A DNA stretch of 64,000 bases, taken from an uncultured Synergistales bacterium. GTDB lineage: Bacteria > Synergistota > Synergistia > Synergistales > Aminobacteriaceae. Shown here one piece after another: positions 52,752-62,904 of this stretch. The stretch covers positions 1 through 64,000 of the forward strand of contig CAJOEM010000009.1 of NCBI GenBank assembly GCA_905233725.1, in the 5' to 3' direction. The notes under the pieces were generated by a model. It had not been told where the DNA came from. It did no database searches and worked only from the letters and a program-made list of their open reading frames with translations. Each line of letters opens with the position of its first letter. Within the stretch, counting starts at the first letter, position 1. The position numbers and the translations under genes are program-made.

Positions 52752-53684
52752 ATGCAGGAAGTAAAGAAAGTTACGACTGAAGTAGGCACTAATGAATGGC
52801 AGTTAGTTGTTTTTGTTCTGGGTGATCAATCGTTCGCAATCAACGTGGATAAGACGCGTGAGATTTTGCGTTGGCCCGGTTGCAGATCGATTCCGGATGC
52901 GCCGGTTGCGTTGATCGGCATAACGTCCGTTAGAGGAGAGGTGTTGCCGATGGTTGATCTGCGAATATTCCTGGGTATCCCGCCGGTCACTCCGATGGAA
53001 CAGAGCAAAGTTATCATTGCAGAGTTCAACGAGGTGAAATTGGGATTCGTTGTCGATGCTGTCGAGAGAATTTACAGGATTAAGTCCGAAGATTTAGACG
53101 CAAGCATGACGGGAAAATATCTGGGCGATTGGATTCTGTACGTGATTAAGCGCGACAGTCGAAACGTGTTATTACTCGATTACGAAGCCATAGTTCAGAC
53201 GATAAGTCCGCAACTCGTGATCCAACATAGCGGCGATCCAACCAGAGCTGCAGCAATGATGGAAGGCGTCGGACACCCTGGCGATTACAGCATTGTCATT
53301 GCCGAAGATTCGCCGTTGATCCGCAAACAAATCGAGGACGCTCTGAAGGCAAACGGCTTCACGGACCTGAATATTTGCTCGGACGGTAAAGCTGCGTTTG
53401 ATACGATTGTACGCGAGAACTCACGCTGCGATTTGCTTATAACGGACGTCGAAATGCCCAGACTTGACGGACTGACTTTGACGCGCAGAATAAAAGAAAA
53501 TCCGGATACGAAAAATATTCCAGTGATCGTGTTCTCGTCGATAATGGCAAATGATATTAAGAACAAAGCTGCGAGTGTCGGCGCAAATTATCAGGTCACA
53601 AAACCAGAAATTAACCAGTTAATCGAAGTCGTCGTGAAAGTCATTCGTGAAAAAGAAATCAAGCGTGAATCCAAAGAAGAATAA
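52752..53684 (+). CDS. cheV: chemotaxis protein CheV (CheW-receiver fusion)
   Basis: 310 residues: a CheW domain (about 15-150, VFVLGDQSFAINVDKTREIL, ALIGITSVRGEVLPMVDLR) joined to a response-regulator receiver (about 175-305). The phosphorylated Asp is in DLLITDVEMPRLDGLTL, near residue 238, with the acid pair in SIVIAEDSPLIRKQI and the Lys in YQVTKPE. CheV proteins couple receptors to CheA and tune adaptation. It is translationally close to the following unknown gene (ATG two bases after its stop). Confidence 0.94.
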   Translation: MQEVKKVTTEVGTNEWQLVVFVLGDQSFAINVDKTREILRWPGCRSIPDAPVALIGITSVRGEVLPMVDLRIFLGIPPVTPMEQSKVIIAEFNEVKLGFVVDAVERIYRIKSEDLDASMTGKYLGDWILYVIKRDSRNVLLLDYEAIVQTISPQLVIQHSGDPTRAAAMMEGVGHPGDYSIVIAEDSPLIRKQIEDALKANGFTDLNICSDGKAAFDTIVRENSRCDLLITDVEMPRLDGLTLTRRIKENPDTKNIPVIVFSSIMANDIKNKAASVGANYQVTKPEINQLIEVVVKVIREKEIKRESKEE

Positions 53685-53685
53685 T

Positions 53686-54480
53686 ATGCCCGATGAAGCT
53701 GAAGCAGGCTTTCAATCTGAGTTCCGGTCAAAACTGAAATTTCTCGTTCAGGGCAGCTCCGTGAATAATTATTTGTTGCCGCATTGGGATTCTGATTTGA
53801 GCATTGATTTATCGTCAAGTTTCCCGTTCGGTAAAGATTACGCGCCGGTTTGGTCGAACGCGCTTTATAACGAGGGTTTGGGCATAATCGCGAAATCATG
53901 TATCGAGTGTGGCAGCGAATTGTTCTTCATGGTCTCGCCGCTGACTGGCTGCATAGGAAGCTTCACTCGTGAGAATGCGTTCAGTTTTTCGCAGTCGTTG
54001 TCGTTGAATTTGGGTTTCATGCTGCTGCTGGGATATTCGCACGTGATGGAACGAATCGTCTTTGTTGCACTCGATGTCTTTGATGAAAATCACGAACTCA
54101 AAGCCGGAATCACGAATTGTCATATCACGAAACGCGGAGTCTTTGCGGGTAGAACCAGAGCGATCGCCATTGCAAGTCTTGAACCGTTTTTTGACCCGGG
54201 AAAATTTCTTCTGGATTTTGCGATATTACTGCGCGAGATAAGTTCGGTGAATAATTCTGGCAAATCGTTGGCGTTTTTTGCGGAGAAATTCGGCTACACA
54301 AGATTCGCGTTTGACTGGGAAATTGACAGTCCGGAGCAATTAAGAATCAGGAAAGCTTTGTACGAGTTGAAATTTGACAGCACCAGAGACGTAACAGGTC
54401 CGTCGCCTGCGATACAGTTTCCGCCATTTTTGGGAACTGTTGTGAACGTTGACTACAGAAGTGAAGGAGGAGGAGCTTAA
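53686..54480 (+). CDS. unknown protein between cheV and rpoD
   Basis: 264 residues from the ATG at 53686, two bases after cheV; a frame extension further upstream overlaps cheV and is not used. No motif is recognised. It lacks a signal peptide and clear TM segments, though the middle (about 105-135, [20 protein letters not shown]) is hydrophobic. Cys pairs occur in CIECG near residue 78. It ends in EGGGA, with the rpoD Shine-Dalgarno formed by its last codons (GGAGGAGGAGC). Its operon suggests a link to chemotaxis or to general expression, but nothing firmer. Confidence 0.75.
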   Translation: MPDEAEAGFQSEFRSKLKFLVQGSSVNNYLLPHWDSDLSIDLSSSFPFGKDYAPVWSNALYNEGLGIIAKSCIECGSELFFMVSPLTGCIGSFTRENAFSFSQSLSLNLGFMLLLGYSHVMERIVFVALDVFDENHELKAGITNCHITKRGVFAGRTRAIAIASLEPFFDPGKFLLDFAILLREISSVNNSGKSLAFFAEKFGYTRFAFDWEIDSPEQLRIRKALYELKFDSTRDVTGPSPAIQFPPFLGTVVNVDYRSEGGGA

Positions 54481-54481
54481 T

Positions 54482-55945
54482 TTGGCACGAAGAAAAAAGC
54501 AAGTTGAACAAGTTGAGCAAATTGAGCAAGTTAATGAGATCAAACCAATCGAATCTGTTGAACCAATCGAACCAGTCGAACCAGTGAAAATCCCAAAGAA
54601 GCGCGGCAGAAAACCCGGGAAATCCATCAAGAAGAAATCCGAAGATTCTACGCCAGCTGAAGCCAAAGTCAAAAAGAAACCCGGACGCAAAAAGAAAAAA
54701 GCAGATTTAAATCTCAGCGAAGAATTGCACGAGAAAATCGATCCTGACGCGGAACTCGATGCGAGAATGAATCAGGATTCGGAATTTGGCTCTGTTTTCG
54801 ACACGCCTGAACCGGATAATTTCGACGAAGATGACGTTGGCGATGATAATGACGACGTTGCTGAGAAATTCGACACTCCAGGCTTCGGTGATTTGATAAG
54901 CGAAGGACGCGATCAGGGATTCGTTACGCATAGCGACATTGAGCGGCATATTCCGGCAGATTCATGGGACCCGGATACGCTCGACAGCATATTGTCGAAT
55001 CTTCAGGAATTGGGAATCGATGTTGTTGATAAGAATCGCATTGATAAACTCCCAAGTTCATCTGAAGCGCGCGAGGAATATATCCCGTCGATTGAGAGCG
55101 ATATTGGAAAACTCGATGACATTCCATTGACGGATCCGGTGCGAATGTATCTGCGTGAGATTGGCAAAGTTTCGTTATTGACAGCAGCAGAAGAAGTCGA
55201 ACTCGCTCAAAAAATGGAAGAAGGCGATATTAAGGCAAAACAGCGATTGATTGACGCAAATTTGCGCCTTGTCGTGAGTATTGCGAAGAAATATATCGGG
55301 CGCGGAATGTTATTTCTTGATCTGATTCAGGAGGGCAATCTTGGATTGATTCGTGCCGTCGAGAAATTTGACTATCGCAGGGGCTTCAAGTTCAGCACGT
55401 ACGCAACATGGTGGATTCGCCAGGCGATAACTCGCGCAATAGCAGATCAAGCACGCACAATTCGCGTTCCCGTTCACATGGTCGAGACGATTAACAAAAT
55501 GGTACGCGTTTCGAGAATGCTCGTTCAACAACTCGGTCGTGAGCCAACAGATGAGGAAATTGCCGAGGGAATGGGAATTGAGCCATCAAGAGTCGAGGAG
55601 ATTCGCAGGATTTCGCAATTACCGGTTTCGCTTGAGACACCAATCGGTGAAGAAGAGGACAGCCAGCTCGGAGATTTTATAGAAGATCACGATTTGCCAA
55701 GCCCCGATGAGACAGCAGCAGGTCATTTGCTACACGAACAAATCGAGGACATGTTGAGCAATTTGTCCGAACGTGAGCGCGAAGTTCTGCATTACAGATT
55801 CGGTCTCGAGGACGGACACTCGTACACTCTCGAGGAAGTCGGCAAGAAATTCAACGTGACACGTGAACGCATTCGTCAAATTGAGGCAAAAGCTCTGAGG
55901 AAATTACGCCAGCCAAGTCGCAGATTGAAAGATTTTCTGGATTAG
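54482..55945 (+). CDS. rpoD: primary RNA polymerase sigma factor RpoD
   Basis: Housekeeping sigma factor. The TTG at 54482 is used as the start because GGAGGAGG lies just before it, giving 487 residues. Residues 1-90 are a low-complexity, charged extension ([18 protein letters not shown], then [10 protein letters not shown] and [10 protein letters not shown]). Region 1.1-like sequence is near 150 ([17 protein letters not shown]), region 1.2 near 220 ([25 protein letters not shown], in part), region 2 near 295 ([32 protein letters not shown], in part), region 3 near 360, and region 4 ends [20 protein letters not shown]. The upstream gene shares the Shine-Dalgarno. Confidence 0.95.
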   Translation: MARRKKQVEQVEQIEQVNEIKPIESVEPIEPVEPVKIPKKRGRKPGKSIKKKSEDSTPAEAKVKKKPGRKKKKADLNLSEELHEKIDPDAELDARMNQDSEFGSVFDTPEPDNFDEDDVGDDNDDVAEKFDTPGFGDLISEGRDQGFVTHSDIERHIPADSWDPDTLDSILSNLQELGIDVVDKNRIDKLPSSSEAREEYIPSIESDIGKLDDIPLTDPVRMYLREIGKVSLLTAAEEVELAQKMEEGDIKAKQRLIDANLRLVVSIAKKYIGRGMLFLDLIQEGNLGLIRAVEKFDYRRGFKFSTYATWWIRQAITRAIADQARTIRVPVHMVETINKMVRVSRMLVQQLGREPTDEEIAEGMGIEPSRVEEIRRISQLPVSLETPIGEEEDSQLGDFIEDHDLPSPDETAAGHLLHEQIEDMLSNLSEREREVLHYRFGLEDGHSYTLEEVGKKFNVTRERIRQIEAKALRKLRQPSRRLKDFLD

Positions 55946-55962
55946 AAAACGGGGAAATAATT

Positions 55963-57048
55963 ATGGCGAGCAAATTTGTCAGCACGGTTAAGAATGTCAG
56001 GTTAGGTGTAAATTTATCAAAAAAGAGATTTCGGCATAATCTTGGGATTTCGTTACTTGCTACGATTGTGTTGGTATTCGGCAGCGCGTTCTTCGTCTGG
56101 TGGAAGGAACGTGGATTTCGCGGGGCGTATTGGGACGCGCTCTGGGATATATTATTCACGTTGATCGGTCAGGGCGAATTTGCAACTTCACCGCGGACGT
56201 TACTCGGGCGAGTGATTGTGTTTCTAGTGTCGGTGATTGGTGTAGCGTTGTTGGGCGTAGTTTTCGCGAACTTGATGCAGAAATTCATAGACAGCCGATT
56301 AAAGCAAATAGTAGGAGATATTTTGGGAATGAACATGTGCAAATACGAAGGTCATATAGTAATCTGTGGTTGGAACGGTCGCGGTCCATACTTGATTAGA
56401 CAGTTGAGCGCGGCAGGTCGTCAAATGTCGTTGATCGCGAGTGAAAGACCAGACGCAATTCACAACTCAGAAATATTTTTCATTCAGGGCAATCCGTCAG
56501 AACGTGAGGCGTTAATCCAGGCCGGAATCGAGAAAGCCAGAGCAGCAATAATTCTCGGAGATCCGAATTTCGGCAATGATGACTCGCACACGATTTTGAC
56601 CGGACTCGCAATCGAAGCCGTTACTCCGAATGTCTACACGGTTATGGAACTGCACGACCCAGAGAACGAACGTTACGCACGATACGCACACGTCGATGAT
56701 ATTCTTTATACGGATAGTTTAATCGCGGATATTACGGCAATGTGCACGCATAACGAGGGAATTTCGGCATTTATTCGCGATATTTTGTCAACGGCAGATG
56801 AGGGACACAGTTTCGCGTCATTTGATGCACCCAGAGAATTTCGCGGAAAAACTATCGGGGATTTGTTCGCGCATTTCAGAACGGAAGGCTCGCTGCCAGT
56901 GGGAGTAATCACGCCTCCGGATAACGGCATGAATCCCAAAGATATTCCAGCGTCAGAATGGCTCTCACAAGTTGCGCCGTCGCCGAGTGAAATCGTAACG
57001 CTGCCAATGAAAGTCGTTTGCATTGTGAATGATAAAAAAAGAAGATAA
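55963..57048 (+). CDS. two-TM ion channel with RCK (TrkA-N) domain and altered filter
   Basis: 361 residues. TM1 is residues about 27-47 (LGISLLATIVLVFGSAFFVWW), the pore helix and loop follow (YWDALWDILFTLIGQGEF, 57-74), TM2 is about 81-107, and a TrkA-N domain begins near 128 (HIVICGWNGRGPYLIRQL) with its NAD-binding GxGxxG-like GWNGRG. The canonical K+ filter TVGYGD reads LIGQGEF here, so strict K+ selectivity is not expected. A C-terminal RCK-type region follows. It is the last gene of the cheV-rpoD run, before a terminator. Confidence 0.85.
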   Translation: MASKFVSTVKNVRLGVNLSKKRFRHNLGISLLATIVLVFGSAFFVWWKERGFRGAYWDALWDILFTLIGQGEFATSPRTLLGRVIVFLVSVIGVALLGVVFANLMQKFIDSRLKQIVGDILGMNMCKYEGHIVICGWNGRGPYLIRQLSAAGRQMSLIASERPDAIHNSEIFFIQGNPSEREALIQAGIEKARAAIILGDPNFGNDDSHTILTGLAIEAVTPNVYTVMELHDPENERYARYAHVDDILYTDSLIADITAMCTHNEGISAFIRDILSTADEGHSFASFDAPREFRGKTIGDLFAHFRTEGSLPVGVITPPDNGMNPKDIPASEWLSQVAPSPSEIVTLPMKVVCIVNDKKRR

Positions 57049-57090
57049 AAAGCTGAAGCTGAATCGTAAATAAAATTCGCGAATCAAAAA

Positions 57091-57127
57091 ACCGCCGCTC
57101 AATTTGTGTGAGTGACGGTCTTTTTTT
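57091..57127. terminator. bidirectional terminator
   Basis: Arms ACCGCCGCTCA and TGAGTGACGGT (one mismatch, one G-U) with seven-base loop and seven T on the plus strand and six on the minus strand, between the convergent channel gene and fliF. Confidence 0.8.
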
Positions 57128-57148
57128 ATGCGTATTTCGGGGTTTTGC

Positions 57149-58729
57149 TTAGCTGTCAGCAGTAAGCCATTCGTTGACCAGTGTTGCAATCTCGTCCGGA
57201 TGATTCTTCGCGTAGGCTTTGAGCTGTTCTTCGAGAACCGCCATTTCACCCTGGAACGCCAACAAATCCGGTGACGTGAGCATTTCCTGAATCGTTGGGA
57301 CTTTGCGACCCTCAGCTTCGATTTCTTCGACAGCGAGTCTTGCATTCCTGCGTTTGACGTACCAGTAAAGCGCGATCAAGAGCAATAATATCACGAAGAA
57401 TGCCGCGATTGATCCGGAAATGATTCGCCACAATCTTTCCTGACGCAATTCCTCAGCCATAGCATCAGCAAAAGCCGTCGAGAATTTCATCGCACGAACT
57501 ACCAAACTGTCGCCACGCTGCGAGTTAAAGCCGATTGCCGAAGAAATTACTTCACGGATCCCGTTCAAGCGTTCTTCATCGTCGAGTAGATTTTCTTTGT
57601 CGTCGATTAAAACCGAAGCCGACAATCTGCGAACACCGCCCGGCGTAACGACCTGATCGCCCTTTCGAGTTGTGATCTCGTAATTCGTCGTCGAGTTTGA
57701 CTTGTTGTAATCGCTCTGAACGTTCGAAGTGTTAATCGCGTAACCCGGGATATTAGTCGTAGTTCCAGGATTGCCGTTGACTGGTTGACCTTGACCGGAG
57801 TAGCTTTCTTCCTGACGTTCGTTGCTTCTCGGTACGCCTGTGCCGGTTTCGGGATTTGGTGTATACTCAACGAATGAACTTGTGCGCTTGTCAAAGTCCA
57901 GTTCGATTTTCACACGCACGACTGCGCTGCCCGGACCGAAAACTTGTTCGAGCATGACGCGTACTTTGTTTTCGAGTTCGTGTTCGTGTTGACGTTCGAG
58001 TTCACGCTGAACACTTGTGACGGAACTTTTGCCATCTTGCGGGTAAATTATCATGCTGTCCGAGACCATGTCGGATAATATTCGCCCGTTCGTATCGACA
58101 ACCGTGACTGAATCCGGCTGCAATCCATCGACGCTGTGAGCAACAAGATGAATGATCGCTCTGACCTGATTTATGCCGACATTCGCACCGTTCTTGAGTT
58201 TGAGCAATACTGACGCAGTTGAGGGTTTCTGCTGTTCGAGAAATAATCGCTGTTCGGGAATTACAACGCTGACTCTTGCACTGTCGATTTGTGCCATTTT
58301 CGAGATTGTGCGTGCGAGTTCGCCTTCGATTGCGCGTATATATGCGATTCTCTGCTGAAATTCACTCATGCCCATTTTCGAATCGTCGAATATTTCGAAA
58401 CCGGTGCTGCCGCCTTTGGGCAAACCCATTTGAGCGAGTGCAAGTCTCGTCTCGTAAACAGTCGCGCCCGGAGTTAATATCGCGTTCGCAGGTGGATCAA
58501 GTCTGTACGGAATATTATTTTCCCGCAAGTAATCGACTATTGCAGCCTGATCTTCGACTTCAAGTCCGGCAAATAACGGCTCATAAGTCGTGCTTCCCGC
58601 CGTGAAAATCAGCGCACCAAGTCCCAGCAAAACTATAATCGCAGCGGCAATGATCGAAATTTTCTGCCATAATTTCAGGGCAGCCCAAAATGTCAGAAAT
58701 GACGCAAACCAGCGTTTAATCGTATCCAT
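57149..58729 (-). CDS. fliF: flagellar MS-ring protein FliF
   Basis: 526-residue ring protein of the flagellar basal body. Two TM helices: residues about 24-48 (IIAAAIIVLLGLGALIFTAGS) and about 440-465 (ISGSIAAFFVILLLLIALYWY). In between lie the ring-building motifs YEPLFAGLEVEDQAAIVDYL, LARTISKMAQIDSARVSVV and HLVAHSVDGLQPDSVTVVDTNG, each quoted in part. The C-terminal KAYAKNHPDEIATLVNEWL is the FliG-binding end. It follows fliE by 27 bases. fliG does not follow; a terminator comes next. Confidence 0.95.
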   Translation of the reverse strand: MDTIKRWFASFLTFWAALKLWQKISIIAAAIIVLLGLGALIFTAGSTTYEPLFAGLEVEDQAAIVDYLRENNIPYRLDPPANAILTPGATVYETRLALAQMGLPKGGSTGFEIFDDSKMGMSEFQQRIAYIRAIEGELARTISKMAQIDSARVSVVIPEQRLFLEQQKPSTASVLLKLKNGANVGINQVRAIIHLVAHSVDGLQPDSVTVVDTNGRILSDMVSDSMIIYPQDGKSSVTSVQRELERQHEHELENKVRVMLEQVFGPGSAVVRVKIELDFDKRTSSFVEYTPNPETGTGVPRSNERQEESYSGQGQPVNGNPGTTTNIPGYAINTSNVQSDYNKSNSTTNYEITTRKGDQVVTPGGVRRLSASVLIDDKENLLDDEERLNGIREVISSAIGFNSQRGDSLVVRAMKFSTAFADAMAEELRQERLWRIISGSIAAFFVILLLLIALYWYVKRRNARLAVEEIEAEGRKVPTIQEMLTSPDLLAFQGEMAVLEEQLKAYAKNHPDEIATLVNEWLTADS

Positions 58730-58756
58730 AGTAAATTTTCATAACGAGATTATAAA

Positions 58757-59182
58757 TTAACCGGTTATTCGCGATAAAGCCTGATATGCATCGAGAAACT
58801 TGTTGCGAACTTCCATTAATAATCGCAGCGCAGTGTCCGCCCGTGACGATGCCAGCACAACTTCGGAAATATCATCAACGTCACCGATTGCCAAGTCTCG
58901 AACTTTTTTCTCAGCATGAATTTGCAGGGAATTAACTTTCTTGACGGATTCAGTTAATATGTCTTCGAACGATAATTTCGGCGCGTCACTTGTTCGTTCG
59001 GTTTTAATTTCAGTTCCAGTTTCAGTTCCAGTAATTGCCGGATTTCTTGATATGCGATTCTCGTAATCACGGGAATCAATGCGTCGATTATTCCTCGCGT
59101 ATGAATTACCCGTGGTGTTCCTGATGCTTGCTAAACTTGTTCCGGCTTCAACTTCAGAAAAATCTATCATGAGGCGATCCAT
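58757..59182 (-). CDS. fliE: flagellar hook-basal body protein FliE
   Basis: 141 residues joining the MS ring to the rod. The conserved C-terminal part is complete: SFEDILTESVKKVNSLQIHAEK, then DVDDISEVVLASSRADTALRLL and the closing MEVRNKFLDAYQALSRI. The first 60 residues are a variable, charged region, longer than in typical FliE of about 100 residues. ATG start with AGGAGGG 15 bases upstream, a little far. It heads fliE-fliF and is divergent from leuS. flgB and flgC, which usually precede fliE, are absent. Confidence 0.93.
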   Translation of the reverse strand: MDRLMIDFSEVEAGTSLASIRNTTGNSYARNNRRIDSRDYENRISRNPAITGTETGTEIKTERTSDAPKLSFEDILTESVKKVNSLQIHAEKKVRDLAIGDVDDISEVVLASSRADTALRLLMEVRNKFLDAYQALSRITG

Positions 59183-59396
59183 TTGATTTTACAAAACCCT
59201 CCTGTCGTAATCGTAACTATCGTAAATTTCGTATATTTCATAAATCGCATTATTCTCGTAAAAAATCTTTCTCACAAAATCCCTACAATTTTACACCCGT
59301 ATTAGCATTTTGAACAAAAAAATTTCGCGATTATTATATAATTTGACGGATAATTTTTTTCACACGAATTTTTTTATAACGGAGGTTATATTTTTT

Positions 59397-61886
59397 ATGC
59401 CGTATGAATTTGAGAAAATCGAGAGAAAATGGCAAGCTCGATGGCAGGATTCAAACTGTTTTCACTCGGAGGCGGACGCGTCAAAAGAGAAATTTTTCTG
59501 CCTCGAAATGTTCCCGTACCCAAGCGGCGCGTTACACATGGGACATATTCGCAATTACTCAATCGGAGACGTGTTGGCGAGATTCCTGCGAAAAAATGCC
59601 AAGAATGTTTTATACACAATCGGCTTTGACTCGTTCGGAATGCCTGCTGAGAATGCTGCGATAAAGTACAAGACTCAGCCGCACAAATGGACTCTCGAAA
59701 ATATCGCTTACATGACCAATCAGCTCAAACGCATGGGTTACAGTTATGATTGGCGACGTGAAGCGATTACGTGTTTGCCAGAATATTACAGGTGGAATCA
59801 GTGGATTTTCCTGCAAATGTACAAGCGTGGCATCGTTTACCAGAAAGAAGCTCCGGTGAATTGGTGCGAAAATTGCGGAACGGTTTTGGCGAATGAACAA
59901 GTTTCTGAGGGCGTGTGCTGGCGCTGTCACAATCCAGTCACGAAAAAGAATCTCAAACAATGGTTCATCAAGATAACGGATTACGCTCAGGAATTGCTCG
60001 ACGATATTGAGAAAGATCTTCAAGGTTGGCCCAAACGCGTGCGGATTATGCAGACGAATTGGATCGGTCGTTCAGAAGGTGCGAGATTGTCGTTCGAGGT
60101 CCCGGAACTTGATTACAAAATCGAAGCTTTCACAACGAGATTCGACACGATTTACGGCGTAACGTTTATTGCGCTCGCTCCTGAACATGAACTTGTGCGC
60201 AAAATGATCGCCAGCATGAATCCGGACGAATCCGAAAAATTACAAGCGTTCGTGAAAAAAGTTACGGCACAATCTTCAATCGAACGTTCTGACGCAAAAG
60301 CTGAAAAACTTGGCTTCAAAACACCGTTTTACGGCACACACCCAATCAGCGGCGAGAAAATTCCGATTTGGATTGCGAATTACATACTGAGCGATTACGG
60401 CACGGGAGCAATCATGGGAGTTCCTGCGCATGACCAGCGAGACTTCGATTTCTGCAGGAAATATAATATCCCGATAATTCCAGTTATCAATCCGACTGAC
60501 GGCACAATTCTTGACGGCGCGACGATGAAGCACGCATTCGAAGAGAACGGCATAGTCTGCAATTCCGACAAGTTCAACGGCCTGAAAACTGACGAAGCTA
60601 TCACGAAAATGCTCGATTGGGGCGAAGAAAATAATATTTGCAAGCGTGAGATTAATTTCAAGCTCAGAGACTGGTTAATTTCGCGTCAACGTTACTGGGG
60701 AACGCCGATTCCGTTCGTGTATTGCGACAAATGCGGAGTAGTTCCAGTTCCCGAGGATCAGCTGCCGGTGAGATTGCCCGAAGATGTCGAAGTCAAAGAA
60801 GTTGGTCATTCACCGTTGCTTGATCTGCCGGAATTTCTCGAGACAACTTGCCCACATTGCGGCGGTCATGCAAGACGCGAGGCTGACACGATGGACACGT
60901 TTTTCTGTTCATCATGGTACTTTGACAGATATTGCTCACCCGGCGACGAAAAAGCTCCGTTCGAAAAATCTGATGTCGAATACTGGATGCCGGTTGACCA
61001 GTACATCGGCGGAATTGAACACGCGTGTCTGCATTTGATTTACGCGAGATTCTTTGCGAAGTTCCTGACTGACATTGGACTCACAAAAGCGCGCGAACCG
61101 TTTACGAATTTGCTCACTCAGGGAATGGTCTTGATGGACGGCTCGAAAATGTCGAAATCCGTCGGCAACACTGTGAATCCAGACGAAATTGTCGCGAAAT
61201 ACGGCGCGGATACGGCGAGGCTGTTTATATTATTTGCAGCTCCACCCAATAACGATCTTGACTGGTCAGAACGCGGTGTCGAAGGCTCGTTCAGGTTTTT
61301 GAATCGTGTGTGGCGTTACGTCGAAGATAATCTCGACAGCCTTAAGAATCATAACGGGAAAATCGTGAAAATGCACGAGATTGATAATCCGGAATTACGC
61401 GATTTCAAGCGCAAGATTCACTCGACGATTAAGGACGTTACGAACGATATTCAGAACGAAAAGCAATTCAACACAGCAATCGCTAGATTAATGGAACTTG
61501 TGAACAGCATTTACGCGCTGAATGACAAATCCGAACAGGCTGAGTTTTTGCGCCGTGAAGCAGTTGACGTGTTGGTGAATTGTCTGTCGCCGTTCTGCCC
61601 GCATATAACTGAGGAATTGTGGGAGATGCTCGGTCATGAGAATATGCTTTGTCTTGAGCCGTGGTGCGTTTGTGATGAGTCTGCGTTAGTCCAGGATTCA
61701 GTGACGGTTGTTGCGCAGATTAACGGCAAAGTTCGCGGAAAATTCGCCCGTGCTGCAGGACTTGCAAAAGATTCGCTCGAAAAATCGATTCTTGACGAGA
61801 AAATCGTTCAGGAGAAAATCGCTGGAAAATCAATCGTGAAAATAATAACTGTTCCGGACAAACTCGTGAATATCGTCGTGAAGTAA
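59397..61886 (+). CDS. leuS: leucyl-tRNA synthetase
   Basis: 829-residue class I synthetase charging tRNA-Leu. The HIGH-type motif is [17 protein letters not shown] near residue 40 and the KMSKS motif is [14 protein letters not shown] near 585. The CP1 editing domain (about 220-410) keeps [13 protein letters not shown] and [16 protein letters not shown]. Zinc-binding-like Cys are in [10 protein letters not shown] and CPHCGG. The ATG at 59397 is chosen because GGAGG lies 11 bases upstream and fits the family N-terminus [14 protein letters not shown]; an upstream ATG at 59310 is not needed. holA follows by four bases. No T-box leader is seen. Confidence 0.97.
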   Translation: MPYEFEKIERKWQARWQDSNCFHSEADASKEKFFCLEMFPYPSGALHMGHIRNYSIGDVLARFLRKNAKNVLYTIGFDSFGMPAENAAIKYKTQPHKWTLENIAYMTNQLKRMGYSYDWRREAITCLPEYYRWNQWIFLQMYKRGIVYQKEAPVNWCENCGTVLANEQVSEGVCWRCHNPVTKKNLKQWFIKITDYAQELLDDIEKDLQGWPKRVRIMQTNWIGRSEGARLSFEVPELDYKIEAFTTRFDTIYGVTFIALAPEHELVRKMIASMNPDESEKLQAFVKKVTAQSSIERSDAKAEKLGFKTPFYGTHPISGEKIPIWIANYILSDYGTGAIMGVPAHDQRDFDFCRKYNIPIIPVINPTDGTILDGATMKHAFEENGIVCNSDKFNGLKTDEAITKMLDWGEENNICKREINFKLRDWLISRQRYWGTPIPFVYCDKCGVVPVPEDQLPVRLPEDVEVKEVGHSPLLDLPEFLETTCPHCGGHARREADTMDTFFCSSWYFDRYCSPGDEKAPFEKSDVEYWMPVDQYIGGIEHACLHLIYARFFAKFLTDIGLTKAREPFTNLLTQGMVLMDGSKMSKSVGNTVNPDEIVAKYGADTARLFILFAAPPNNDLDWSERGVEGSFRFLNRVWRYVEDNLDSLKNHNGKIVKMHEIDNPELRDFKRKIHSTIKDVTNDIQNEKQFNTAIARLMELVNSIYALNDKSEQAEFLRREAVDVLVNCLSPFCPHITEELWEMLGHENMLCLEPWCVCDESALVQDSVTVVAQINGKVRGKFARAAGLAKDSLEKSILDEKIVQEKIAGKSIVKIITVPDKLVNIVVK

Positions 61887-61890
61887 CGCG

Positions 61891-62835
61891 ATGCCGCACG
61901 TGATCGCAATCGAAGCCGGTGAATCGCAGCGTCGTCAATTACAAGAAAAGATTGCTGATTTGACGCGCAGAAATTACACGTTGACCGGAAAATTTGAGGC
62001 AGGCTCGGAGAATAAATCGTTCAGTTCCTGGGGAAATATTTTCGAGAACGCGATTTCTCCGGGACTTTTTGCCGCACGTGAAATTATTGTGATTGAGAAC
62101 GCGGATTTTCTCGGGGAATTTCCGGATGATTTGCAGAATTTTCTCGAAGCTGACGATGCGATTTGCGTGCTGATATTTATTTTCACGGGAAGTTTTGCGA
62201 AGAATCTTGAGTCGATTGCGGATAAAATCGAGATAATCAAGTCCGAAGCAAGTATTCCTCCGTGGGAAAAGCAATCCTGGCTGCTGGAGCTTGCGAAAAA
62301 ATCCGGCTTAAAGCTCAATGCCGATGCCGCACAATTACTCGCTGACAGTATCGAATCTCAGGAAGAATTGCGTTCGGAAATTTCGAAACTTGCGCTGTAT
62401 GCGTCAGGACGTGAGATAAAGCTTGAGGACGTGAAAAAACTCTCGTTCGATGAAGGCGGCGGTGCGTTGCTGAGTTTTCTCGACGGAGTTTGTGAGCGTA
62501 ATATTCTTGACGTTGCGAAGAGTTTGCATTATTTGCGAAATGAGCCGTTGCTGAGAATTTTGACGGCACTTGCGAATCGCTTGCGTCCTGCGTTGATAAT
62601 TGCGTGTTTCTCTGGGAGTTCTGTGGACTTGGCTCTCAAAGCTTCCGGCACAGACCCAGTCAGGAGAAAATACGCGCTCAAGAAAGCTCGTGCTGCGATA
62701 AAGAATTTCGGATTAAATGCGATCAAGAGATTCATGCTTGAACTCGTGAAATTGTCGTATCTTGAGAAGACCAGTGGCGCGAAATCGTGGCAGGGATTTG
62801 AGCTTTTGCTCTGGGAATTTCTGTTGAAAAAATAA
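61891..62835 (+). CDS. holA: DNA polymerase III delta subunit
   Basis: 314-residue clamp-loader subunit. AAA+-like fold without a full Walker A: the family blocks FSSWGNIFENAISPGLFAAREIIVIENADFL (quoted in part), EASIPPWEKQSWLLELAKKSG, ELRSEISKLALYASG and LKKARAAIKNFGLNAIKRFML occur in the expected order. It forms a two-gene operon with leuS, a combination reported in several bacteria. Start ATG at 61891. Confidence 0.9.
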   Translation: MPHVIAIEAGESQRRQLQEKIADLTRRNYTLTGKFEAGSENKSFSSWGNIFENAISPGLFAAREIIVIENADFLGEFPDDLQNFLEADDAICVLIFIFTGSFAKNLESIADKIEIIKSEASIPPWEKQSWLLELAKKSGLKLNADAAQLLADSIESQEELRSEISKLALYASGREIKLEDVKKLSFDEGGGALLSFLDGVCERNILDVAKSLHYLRNEPLLRILTALANRLRPALIIACFSGSSVDLALKASGTDPVRRKYALKKARAAIKNFGLNAIKRFMLELVKLSYLEKTSGAKSWQGFELLLWEFLLKK

Positions 62836-62904
62836 TTAATATTGCGTAAAACTCATGTATAATATGCACAGGTAAAAATTTTTTGCGAAGGAGGTGCACA
62901 AATT

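Noticed and set aside
59183-59396. Possible T-box leader before leuS
   Set aside because: No specifier stem or conserved T-box core; only AT-rich TCGTAA repeats and a TATAAT were seen.
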